From: XYC2-FULL-41-22 sp041666465
GTDB taxonomy: Bacteria > Patescibacteriota > Gracilibacteria > UBA1369 > UBA12470
Assembly (NCBI GenBank): GCA_041666465.1
Contig: JBAYGX010000029.1
Span: 1-14,624, forward strand
DNA: 14,624 nt
Direction: 5' to 3'
The notes under the pieces: model-generated
What the model was told of the DNA's origin: nothing
Database searches by the model: none
The model's input: the letters and a program-made list of their open reading frames with translations, nothing else
In this document: in pieces, positions 6,803 to 12,441 of the stretch
Layout: the number at the start of each line of letters is the position of its first letter
Numbering within the stretch: the first letter of the stretch is position 1
Translations under genes and position numbers: made by a program

Positions 6803-7633
6803 ATGAATGCCGCACCAGAAACAATATGGGATGCCCAAGCTGAAAAGCTGGATATCAAAAGACTCCTTGCCGAAGGGTCTGTGAATGTACATGTAGACAC
6901 AACTCCGGCGTTTGAACCTTATGATGAATCTATTCAGGGAAGTGGCGAATTGCCGGTCCCTGGAGCGCACGAAACGATTGATGTTATAAATTCCGTTTCT
7001 CCTCATTTTGGAGGTCGCATTATTGGTCTTTTTGATCAACATATAATGGAAGGCAACTCTTTTTGCGCAAGCACTTATCAAACTCTTGGTATTAAAAAAA
7101 TACCTTATAGCGTTATTACACTTGAGGAATTCAGAGGTTATCGCAGAAGTGGTATTGCGTTCCCTTTTGATGCCGATCTTTTTGAAAGATATTTGGAATT
7201 CTCCGGCGGCTCAATCACTCTTTGGCCGGATCATGCAAGAGCCGGTACCCCGGGCGGGACCATCGATCCAAGAATCAAAATCGCTCCTTCTACCGTTTTC
7301 AAAAAAGGCACTACTCGCGAGGCGCATCCTTTCGGTTCTATCGATAAAGGTTTTGATGACAGCGGAATGTTGTCTCATTTGAAAGATAATCACACACCAA
7401 GCGTGTTTGTTGACGGATGGGCGGAAGATTTTTGTTCCGGAACCGCAATGCTCGAAACCGCGGGCGAAGGGATCCCGACTTTTTATATAAGAGAGGCTGT
7501 TGCGGCAATAGACGCTCCAATAAAAGGAACTGCCGATACAACGCTTACAGTCATGAGACGCAAATTGCTTGCCGCAGGTGTGATTGGCATACCTGTCGAT
7601 AAATTTTTGGAGCAGGTTCGTTCACATTCTTAA
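6803..7633 (+). CDS. pncA: Nicotinamidase (isochorismatase-fold)
   Basis: Hydrolyses nicotinamide to nicotinate and ammonia, feeding the PncB step. The 276-residue product carries the catalytic triad of the cysteine-hydrolase family: Asp32 in VNVHVDTTPAF, Lys168 in FKKGT, and Cys211 in EDFCSGTA. Metal ligands are suggested by FDQH (Asp78, His80) and WPDHARAGT (His144), the counterpart of the WPxHC-xxGT motif. The usual third ligand within an HxSF sequence appears as NSF here. Length is well above the usual ~200 residues. The extra material is an N-terminal stretch of about 25 residues and an insertion at ~88-135 rich in aromatic and charged residues. It starts at an ATG 23 bp after pncB with no Shine-Dalgarno sequence and is followed 24 bp later by nadE, so it sits inside the operon. 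Confidence 0.87.
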   Translation: MNAAPETIWDAQAEKLDIKRLLAEGSVNVHVDTTPAFEPYDESIQGSGELPVPGAHETIDVINSVSPHFGGRIIGLFDQHIMEGNSFCASTYQTLGIKKIPYSVITLEEFRGYRRSGIAFPFDADLFERYLEFSGGSITLWPDHARAGTPGGTIDPRIKIAPSTVFKKGTTREAHPFGSIDKGFDDSGMLSHLKDNHTPSVFVDGWAEDFCSGTAMLETAGEGIPTFYIREAVAAIDAPIKGTADTTLTVMRRKLLAAGVIGIPVDKFLEQVRSHS

Positions 7634-7657
7634 AAATATTTTTTAACCGTCATCAAT

Positions 7658-9169
7658 ATGGAAACTCAAAGAATTTGTATCGCACAATTAAATCCAACCG
7701 TTAACGATTTCGACGGCAATACCGCGAAAATCGTTGATGCGATAAGACGCGCGAAAGAAGGTGGCGCGAGGATTGTCGTTACCCCGGAAAGTGCCATTTT
7801 GGGATATCCTTCCGGCGAATTCTCTCAAAGACGAGAGACGTTTACGAGATGCGAAAAGGCTGTTGATGAAATAAGAAAGGCTGCGAAAGAACATGGGATG
7901 AATGTCGTAACAATGGGCGGAAACCCGAATACCATGGTTGTTATTAATGGAGACGGAGAGATTTCCGAGACTTGGGATCTCGAAGATAATGGACACTGCA
8001 TATGTCCGGATTTCGGGGAAGATGTCGCGACTGTGAATTTTTATTTGGAAAATTCTCCTTATGTTTGTGGCGGTCCTGCAAAAAAAGAAACCGAACTCGT
8101 GGATGATGTTCGTGGTTTTACCACTGTTTACGTAAATCAAGTCGGTGCAAATGATGAACTGCTTTTTCATGGAGGATCTATGGTTTTGTCTTCCGATGGC
8201 GATGTTGTAGCAAGAGGCGCTACATTTGAAGAAGATTTGGTTTTTGTAGATATCGATGGGGATGGGAAGCCCGTACAAAAAGAACATATTGATCATGAAT
8301 GGGCTCCTGAATATGATGGCACGACGGATGCACTGGATGAAATTGCTCCTGAGGTTTTGGACGCCTTGGTTCTTGGAGTTAGAGATTATTGCCATAAATC
8401 CGGGTTTGAAAAAGCTGTCGTTGGTTCATCCGGTGGAATTGATTCGGCGGTTGTATTGGCAATCGCGGTAAAAGCTCTTGGCGCTGAAAATGTCTTGGCC
8501 ATAACGATGCCAAGTAAATTTTCCTCTGAAGGTTCTGTCGGAGATTCCGTAGCTCTTGCGGAAAATCTTGGAATTGAGCTGAGGAATGTTTCTATCGAGG
8601 GGATAGTAGACTCTTTCCGTGGTTCGATTGGAGGAGTGAAAGGAATTGCCGACGAAAACTTACAAGCGCGTGCGCGCGGAACAATCCTGATGACGATTTC
8701 GAATGGAGAAAATCGACTTGTTCTCGCTACCGGTAATAAAGCTGAAACTGCTGCCGGTTATTGCACTCTTTATGGTGATACTTGTGGCGCGATTGAAGTA
8801 ATTTCCGACTGTCCGAAAATGCTCGTTTACGCCATAGCCAGAGAAATAAATAAAGATGGAGAAGTAATTCCTCAATCTGTTATAGACAAGGCTCCGAGCG
8901 CGGAATTAAGCCCGGGACAAAAAGATTCCGACAGCTTACCAGGATATCCTTTATTGGACAGAATTGTTCACGAAAGAGCTGAAAACAGAAGATCGATTGA
9001 TGAAATTTTAGCGCTTGGTTTACCGATTTCAGAAAGTGAACTTAGTAGAGTTCTTGGATTAATCGATCGAGCGGAATTCAAAAGAAGGCAATCTCCTTCC
9101 GGATTAAGAGTAACAGGCGGGGCATTTCTCAAAGGCGGCTTGGATATCCCTCTTGTCGCAAAGAAATAA
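7658..9169 (+). CDS. nadE: NAD synthetase with a reduced N-terminal nitrilase-like domain
   Basis: Amidates nicotinate adenine dinucleotide to NAD with ATP. The 503-residue product has two domains. The C-terminal synthetase (from ~225) is complete: SSGGIDSA at 257-264 (ATP pyrophosphatase loop), ATGNKAE at 357-363, LYGDTCGA at 371-378, and PSAELSPGQKDSDSLPGY at ~413-430. The N-terminal domain is a carbon-nitrogen hydrolase fold that normally releases ammonia from glutamine through Glu, Lys and Cys. Glu44 (TPESAILGYP) is present and VYVNQVGANDELLFHGGS (157-174) is typical. However, the middle is roughly 50 residues shorter than usual. No counterpart of the lysine segment K-x2-LPNY is visible, and the cysteine motif ICED appears only as ICPD (115-118). 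Glutamine use is therefore doubtful. It lies 24 bp after pncA and 12 bp before nadM. Confidence 0.92.
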   Translation: METQRICIAQLNPTVNDFDGNTAKIVDAIRRAKEGGARIVVTPESAILGYPSGEFSQRRETFTRCEKAVDEIRKAAKEHGMNVVTMGGNPNTMVVINGDGEISETWDLEDNGHCICPDFGEDVATVNFYLENSPYVCGGPAKKETELVDDVRGFTTVYVNQVGANDELLFHGGSMVLSSDGDVVARGATFEEDLVFVDIDGDGKPVQKEHIDHEWAPEYDGTTDALDEIAPEVLDALVLGVRDYCHKSGFEKAVVGSSGGIDSAVVLAIAVKALGAENVLAITMPSKFSSEGSVGDSVALAENLGIELRNVSIEGIVDSFRGSIGGVKGIADENLQARARGTILMTISNGENRLVLATGNKAETAAGYCTLYGDTCGAIEVISDCPKMLVYAIAREINKDGEVIPQSVIDKAPSAELSPGQKDSDSLPGYPLLDRIVHERAENRRSIDEILALGLPISESELSRVLGLIDRAEFKRRQSPSGLRVTGGAFLKGGLDIPLVAKK

Positions 9170-9181
9170 CCAACATTTATT

Positions 9182-9847
9182 ATGCCCGGTGAAAATTTAA
9201 CATTACAACTTGATGCTCTGATTGATGAAAGTATTCCGCCTGAAGTCCTTTCAAGAATTGATCGAAAACTTTTACTCGAACAATTGGCCAAGAAAATAGC
9301 TTCTACCATGGCGAATGCCAGGAATCGAGTTATTGCACTTTATCCGGGAAGATTTCAACCGTTTCATAACGGACATCTCCATGTTTTAAGAAGAGCTCTT
9401 ACGGAAAATGACGAGGTCGTAATTGGCATCGGAAGTCCTTATAAAAGCTTTACCTCTCACGATCCTTTTACGGCAAGCGAACGAATGCAAATGATTCGCG
9501 CCACTCTTGAAGAAGAAGGCGTATCGCGAGATAAATATCAAATAGTCACCATTCCAGATATCGATCGTCCAGAATTGTGGGTGCAACATGTGGCTTGCGT
9601 AACTCCACCGTTCGGACGCGTTTATGCACCGAGCGAATATACTGCACACTTGTTTGAGATAACCGGTGACTATGAAGTGTGCAGAACCACCTTGTTGGAA
9701 GATGGCGAAGGTCGCATAAGCGCAAGCAGGGTTCGTCAATTGATGACTGACGGCGGGGACTGGAAAGGGCTGGTCCCCAACCCTGTTGCCGAAGAAATTA
9801 AGCGATTCGGTGGCGAGGCCAGATTAGCGGCAGTGAGTCGTGATTAA
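9182..9847 (+). CDS. nadM: NadM-type nicotinamide/nicotinate mononucleotide adenylyltransferase
   Basis: Joins ATP with NMN or NaMN to give the dinucleotide. This is the archaeal-type enzyme, not bacterial NadD. Motifs: GRFQPFHNGH (56-65, the HxGH nucleotidyltransferase site), IGIGSPYKS, DPFTASER (94-101), PDIDRPELWV, and ISASRVRQLM (179-188), the counterpart of the SGT-x-IR phosphate-binding motif, followed by DWKGLVPNPV. In this operon PncB supplies NaMN and NadE needs NaAD, so NaMN is the expected substrate. The catalytic domain begins near residue 48. The ATG at 9308 would give 179 residues, the normal size. The annotated ATG at 9182 adds a 42-residue helical, charged segment whose composition looks coding and starts 12 bp after nadE, so I keep it with moderate certainty. 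Confidence 0.9.
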   Translation: MPGENLTLQLDALIDESIPPEVLSRIDRKLLLEQLAKKIASTMANARNRVIALYPGRFQPFHNGHLHVLRRALTENDEVVIGIGSPYKSFTSHDPFTASERMQMIRATLEEEGVSRDKYQIVTIPDIDRPELWVQHVACVTPPFGRVYAPSEYTAHLFEITGDYEVCRTTLLEDGEGRISASRVRQLMTDGGDWKGLVPNPVAEEIKRFGGEARLAAVSRD

Positions 9848-9849
9848 TG

Positions 9850-9858
9850 TGGTATATT
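9850..9858 (+). promoter_or_regulatory. Extended -10 promoter of tspO
   Basis: TGG directly followed by TATATT forms a TGn extended -10 element just after the nadM stop. The implied start near 9865 gives a leader of about 20 nt to the ATG at 9885. No clear -35 box is seen, as is common with extended -10 promoters. It would let tspO be expressed apart from the NAD operon. Confidence 0.4.
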
Positions 9859-9884
9859 CTTTCGCGACATTTTAAAAAACAAAA

Positions 9885-10349
9885 ATGAAAAAATCGCTGA
9901 AGCTTATTGCTTGTGTAATCGCCTGCGAACTTGCCGGCAACATTCCTACATTTGTCACGGTTGGCGCAATAACAGATTGGTATAGTCCGTTAAACAAGCC
10001 ATGGTTCAACCCTCCGAATTGGCTTTTCGGGCCTGCATGGACAATACTTTTTGCATTAATGGGGGTTGCGCTTTATTTCGTTTTGGAGTCGAAATCTCGT
10101 TTCGGGAAATTGGCGTTGGCGATTTTTGGCGTGCAATTTATTCTTAATATCGCATGGTCGTTTTTGTTTTTCGGACTTCAAAGTCCACTATATGGACTTA
10201 TCGACATTTTCGCGCTTTTGATCATGATTATTACGACTATTATTGTTTTCTATCGAGTCGATAAAAAAGCGGCATACCTGCTTGTGCCTTATTGGTTATG
10301 GGTTTGTTTCGCGAGCACGTTAAATTACTTTATTTTTAGGATGAATTAA
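9885..10349 (+). CDS. tspO: TspO/MBR family membrane protein
   Basis: An integral membrane protein of 154 residues with five hydrophobic helices at about 5-28, 48-67, 76-97, 103-123 and 130-150. Signature residues of the TspO/peripheral benzodiazepine receptor family are present: WYSPLNKPWFNPPNWLFGPAW (residues 32-52) after helix 1, NIAWSFLFFG (88-97), and VPYWLWVCFASTLNYFIF (134-151). Bacterial TspO binds porphyrins and other ligands and is often tied to stress or oxygen signalling. The exact role in this organism is not evident. Length is normal. It sits 37 bp after nadM with its own likely promoter, so a link to NAD metabolism is not implied. The stop TAA overlaps an ATG (TAATG) of a short frame in the next GC-rich element. 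Confidence 0.93.
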   Translation: MKKSLKLIACVIACELAGNIPTFVTVGAITDWYSPLNKPWFNPPNWLFGPAWTILFALMGVALYFVLESKSRFGKLALAIFGVQFILNIAWSFLFFGLQSPLYGLIDIFALLIMIITTIIVFYRVDKKAAYLLVPYWLWVCFASTLNYFIFRMN

Positions 10350-10453
10350 TGGCGCATGCGATTTTTGCAAAACTCGCCCGGATGAGTTTGCCTCGGGGCG
10401 AAGCAATGCTGTTCTGCAAACCCCAACCGGTTGGGCTACGTAACCGTTGTTGA
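10349..10453 (+). repeat. GC-rich palindromic element after tspO (contains a 34-codon open frame)
   Basis: This ~100-bp patch is clearly richer in GC than its surroundings. It contains a perfect 14-bp palindrome CCCAACCGGTTGGG (10422-10435), an inverted pair GCAAAACTC / GAGTTTGC in 10367-10391 with one bulged base, and a competing pair CGCCC / GGGCG. No T-run follows, so it is not an ordinary terminator. One frame is open for 34 codons from an ATG overlapping the tspO stop and ending at TGA 10453. The translation, which includes MLFCKPQPVGLRNRC, looks unlike a normal protein, so I favour an interspersed palindromic repeat over a gene. Confidence 0.4.
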
Positions 10454-10514
10454 ATTTCTGCAATTTGACCAGTAAACAAGCCACTGATATTATCATTTCC
10501 TTTATTATTCAATT

Positions 10515-11099
10515 ATGGAAGAGTTACCCATTCCGGAAGCTGACAAAAAAACCGAAGATGATTCCGGACTTGTTGCAGCAGTTCAAGGCCTTTTTAAGCA
10601 AATCATGCCGGGATGGCTTATTAAAAGGAAGCCAACCCAGGAAGGCACTACACCAACTGCACAAGAAGAAACGCCGCCTATCCTATCGGCTGAAGCTCGA
10701 CTTGCTCGTGATAAGCCTACCTGCACAATAGACAGAGCACACGCCCGATCAGTTTTATTGGCTTTCTTAAGTAACTACCAAGGTACTCACGATGACCTCA
10801 TCGCTGCAATAGAAGGCTATTTTGAACATACCGGCTATACCGTCGTAGAGATTCCCGAAGAGGAAGACGCACAGCCTCTAAACGAATACAGTCGTGTTAC
10901 ATTCCCAAAAGCCATTCCGGCAAACGGCTTCGTCTTGCTTTTCCCAAATTGTTATCGCCAATGGAATATATATATTGGTGCCGGAAATCAAATATGTATA
11001 CAAATTACATCTTTGCATGATGACAATCGAAGACGGCAAGATAGAGCCAACGATACCGGTAGCGTACAAATGCGGACTTCTGGCAGCTTAGGTTTTTAA
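10515..11099 (+). CDS. Hypothetical protein, 194 aa
   Basis: Not recognised. The product appears soluble. Residues 1-35 are acidic and helical, ~40-60 form a Thr/Pro/Glu-rich linker, and 70-170 look like a folded domain with a helix pair (ARSVLLAFLSNYQG, DDLIAAIEGYFEHTGY) followed by strands (TVVEIPEEE, FVLLFPNCYRQWNIYIG, QICIQITSL). The final ~25 residues (DDNRRRQDRANDTGSVQ and on) are very polar and unlike the rest. In the next frame the same bases read MTIEDGKIEPTIPVAYKCG, which looks more protein-like, so a frameshift near 11020 is possible. The ATG at 10515 has no Shine-Dalgarno sequence and follows an AT-rich stretch with TATTAT-like -10 candidates. It converges with the minus-strand small genes. 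Confidence 0.55.
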   Translation: MEELPIPEADKKTEDDSGLVAAVQGLFKQIMPGWLIKRKPTQEGTTPTAQEETPPILSAEARLARDKPTCTIDRAHARSVLLAFLSNYQGTHDDLIAAIEGYFEHTGYTVVEIPEEEDAQPLNEYSRVTFPKAIPANGFVLLFPNCYRQWNIYIGAGNQICIQITSLHDDNRRRQDRANDTGSVQMRTSGSLGF

Positions 11100-11156
11100 T
11101 TTACATATTCTCATCCAAATCTTCTTGAAAAAAGGCAGTGTCAGCGTCGACAACAT
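11088..11156 (-). pseudogene. Decayed copy of the 3' end of the two-helix membrane protein gene
   Basis: On the minus strand, codons from 11156 read MLSTLTLPFFKKIWMRICK and then stop at 11090-11088. Residues 69-83 of the intact protein encoded at 11392-11664 read MLSTLTLPFFKRIWI. Over the 46 bp from 11156 to 11111 I count 38 identical bases, with most differences silent. Upstream of this block the match breaks off, and nothing acts as a start for a full gene. The remnant overlaps the last codons of the opposite-strand 194-aa gene. It indicates an old partial duplication with the winged-helix gene lying between the two copies. Confidence 0.65.
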
Positions 11157-11188
11157 TTTTCGTGAAAGATCCAAGGTCTGACTGGGTT

Positions 11189-11395
11189 TTAATTTGTTTT
11201 TATCAAAAAAACCATCGTCGTATCATCCATAACTATCTTATTTCTTTTCGCCAGACCGTTTAAGCACTTATCGAAATCGTATTCCGAATCAAAAATCCGC
11301 TTGTAAACGGCCAATTCTTGCCTGATATCTATATACCATGCTTTTTTATTATGATTATAAAGATATTCTATTATGGCTGCTTCTTTATCGTTCAT
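11189..11395 (-). CDS. Small winged-helix-like protein, 68 aa
   Basis: A 68-residue protein that looks like a minimal winged helix. Helix 1 is EAAIIEYLYNHN (5-16), helix 2 lies in WYIDIRQELAV (20-30), and a recognition-type helix falls in DFDKCLNGLAKRN (40-52). A two-strand wing follows (KIVMDDTTMVFLIK). I cannot assign a family with confidence; a DNA-binding partner or a protein-interaction module is possible. Its ATG overlaps the TGA of the upstream membrane protein gene as ATGA (11395-11392), so the two are translationally coupled and probably work together. Confidence 0.65.
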   Translation of the reverse strand: MNDKEAAIIEYLYNHNKKAWYIDIRQELAVYKRIFDSEYDFDKCLNGLAKRNKIVMDDTTMVFLIKTN

Positions 11396-11664
11396 TTTTT
11401 CAAATTAGGTTTAAATTTAATCCAAATCCTCTTAAAAAAAGGCAAAGTCAGCGTGGAAAGCATGAATCCAACCGCCGGCACTATCGCATTTAGCCATGCG
11501 TTTTCGATTTTTATCGATTGCAAATAAAGTCCGATTGCCAGATACGTAAACAACATCAAAATCGCTCGACGGGTTTTGCTGGTTTCCCACGCTTTATCTG
11601 TTTCGACGGCCTGGTTGCGAGCTTTTATCGTGTCGATTTCTTGTTGTAGTTGTTCGAGTTCCAT
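11392..11664 (-). CDS. Small two-helix membrane protein with N-terminal coiled coil
   Basis: A 90-residue protein. Residues 1-25 are a charged helix likely to coil. The segment AWETSKTRRA (25-34) leads into membrane helix 1 (34-50), and a short loop with NAWLNA leads to helix 2 (60-77), ending in STLTLPFFKRIWIK. I associate this pattern, DKAWETS-x-TRR followed by LSTLTLPF-x-K-x-WIK, with a conserved uncharacterised family frequent in CPR genomes; this is from memory and should be checked by a search. The function is unknown. Both ends are expected on the cytoplasmic side because they are charged. The gene starts at 11664 with no Shine-Dalgarno sequence and is coupled to the winged-helix gene by an ATGA overlap. 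Confidence 0.8.
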   Translation of the reverse strand: MELEQLQQEIDTIKARNQAVETDKAWETSKTRRAILMLFTYLAIGLYLQSIKIENAWLNAIVPAVGFMLSTLTLPFFKRIWIKFKPNLKK

Positions 11665-11692
11665 CGATTGTTGTTTCGGTATTTTTTACAAC

Positions 11693-11791
11693 ATGAGTAT
11701 AATGAGTTTTGCATCCTCAAAACAACTTAATAATATTGCGCAAGGAATGCTTTGCGTCCTTGTGCTTGCCATCATATGCGCCTCATTCTAA
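11693..11791 (+). CDS. Possible 32-aa membrane leader peptide overlapping pabA start
   Basis: An ATG at 11693 opens a 32-codon frame ending at TAA 11791, 16 bases inside pabA and in another frame. The peptide begins MSIMSFASSKQLNN and ends with a hydrophobic run, GMLCVLVLAIICASF, which could span a membrane. It would need a transcript starting upstream of the TATAAT at 11698, since its ATG precedes that box. It could be a regulatory leader, but chance is a serious alternative. Confidence 0.22.
   Translation: MSIMSFASSKQLNNIAQGMLCVLVLAIICASF
11696..11703. promoter_or_regulatory. Shared -10 element for divergent pab and membrane-protein genes
   Basis: The eight bases AGTATAAT contain a perfect TATAAT on the + strand (11698-11703) and TATACT on the minus strand (11701-11696). 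The + start near 11710 would give a ~65-nt pab leader; the minus start near 11689 would give ~25 nt to the ATG at 11664. The -35 boxes are weak on both sides (TTGTTT-like). Confidence 0.4.
11706..11765 (+). promoter_or_regulatory. Two hairpins in the pab leader
   Basis: GTTTTG (11706-11711) pairs with CAAAAC (11718-11723) over a 6-nt loop. GCGCAAGGA (11738-11746) pairs with TCCTTGTGC (11757-11765) over a 10-nt loop, with eight Watson-Crick pairs and one G-U. The second hairpin ends ten bases before the pabA ATG and could affect translation. No T-run follows, so it is not a standard attenuator. Confidence 0.4.
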
Positions 11792-12441
11792 TAGACAATT
11801 ACGATTCGTTCACATACAACCTCTATCAGCAAATCTGCCGGCTTGGTGGGCTTCGTTCTGCTTCGCAAGACTTCGCCCTGGATGTTGATGTACGCAAGCA
11901 TGATGAAATTTCCATTAATGATGTCCGTGATTATGATGCAATCGTGATTTCGCCTGGGCCAAAAAAGCCTTCCGATAGTGGAATTTCTCGCGAAGTTATT
12001 GCGAAGTTTTATGACAAGAAACCAATTCTCGGCGTGTGCCTCGGGCATCAGTGCATTGGAGAAGTTTTTGGAGCGAAAACTATCCGTGCGCAAAAAGTTA
12101 TGCATGGGAAAACGAGTTCGATTTCCCACAACGGTCGTGGCGTTTTCAAGGGGATAAAAAGTCCTTTCAAGGCGGCTCGTTATCATTCGTTGATAATCGA
12201 TCGCGTGCCTGATGAATTCGAGTTAACGGCATGGACCGGGGAGAAAATCATAATGGGGATTACTCATGAAAAACACCCTGTCTATGGCGTACAGTTCCAT
12301 CCAGAATCTTTTTTGACCAATAATGAGTTTTCCTCCGGAAAACAGCTTGATTTAAAAGGGCGAAGGTCGAAAACTCCCTCCGCCCCGGGAGATAAATTAA
12401 TTAGTAATTTTTTAAATGAAATTGCATCGCGTAAAAATTAG
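11776..12441 (+). CDS. pabA: Aminodeoxychorismate synthase, glutamine amidotransferase subunit
   Basis: Releases ammonia from glutamine for PabB in p-aminobenzoate synthesis. The 221-residue product is a class I glutamine amidotransferase: ILIDNYDSFTYNLYQ at 4-18, SPGP at 59-62, GVCLGHQ with nucleophile Cys88, a HGK motif at 110-112, RYHSL at 135-139, and GVQFHPES with His175 and Glu177. The start at 11776 matches the normal N-terminus; an in-frame ATG at 11752 adds eight residues not seen in the family. Two insertions depart from the family. Residues 25-35 (GLRSASQDFAL) replace a tight turn, and ~185-205 before the final helix include GRRSKTPSA, encoded by a palindromic repeat. The gene overlaps pabB by 26 bp in a different frame. 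PabB's active-site lysine favours this role over tryptophan synthesis. Confidence 0.9.
   Translation: MRLILIDNYDSFTYNLYQQICRLGGLRSASQDFALDVDVRKHDEISINDVRDYDAIVISPGPKKPSDSGISREVIAKFYDKKPILGVCLGHQCIGEVFGAKTIRAQKVMHGKTSSISHNGRGVFKGIKSPFKAARYHSLIIDRVPDEFELTAWTGEKIIMGITHEKHPVYGVQFHPESFLTNNEFSSGKQLDLKGRRSKTPSAPGDKLISNFLNEIASRKN
11848..11878 (+). repeat. Palindrome-like insertion in pabA (first)
   Basis: A 31-bp GC-rich stretch runs from GGGCTTCG to CTTCGCCC and contains an internal hairpin, TCTGC-TTC-GC(A)AGA. It encodes GLRSASQDFA at a point where PabA proteins normally have only a short turn. Its reverse complement starts GGGCGAAG, as do the two repeats farther on, but the rest differs, so it may be another family of in-frame insert. 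Confidence 0.4.
12358..12385 (+). repeat. 28-bp in-frame palindromic repeat, copy in pabA
   Basis: The arms GGGCGAAGG and CCTCCGCCC pair at eight of nine positions around a 10-base loop. It is read in frame as G-R-R-S-K-T-P-S-A and lies between the HPES motif and the last helix, in a region absent from typical PabA. The copy in pabB matches it at 25 of 28 bases. Confidence 0.7.

Noticed and set aside
7461..7475. GGGCGAAG within pncA as another copy of the pab repeat
   Set aside because: Only the 8-mer matches; there is no pairing arm and the encoded AGEGIP is normal family sequence.
7688..8395. 235-codon open frame antisense to nadE
   Set aside because: It is the mirror of a well-supported NAD synthetase frame and shows no family motif. 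Several other long antisense frames, such as 11788-12186 and 13045-13344, were dropped for the same reason.
10350..10514. tRNA, SRP RNA or a known riboswitch in the gap after tspO
   Set aside because: No cloverleaf, no SRP loop motif and no recognisable riboswitch core; only local hairpins and palindromes are seen.
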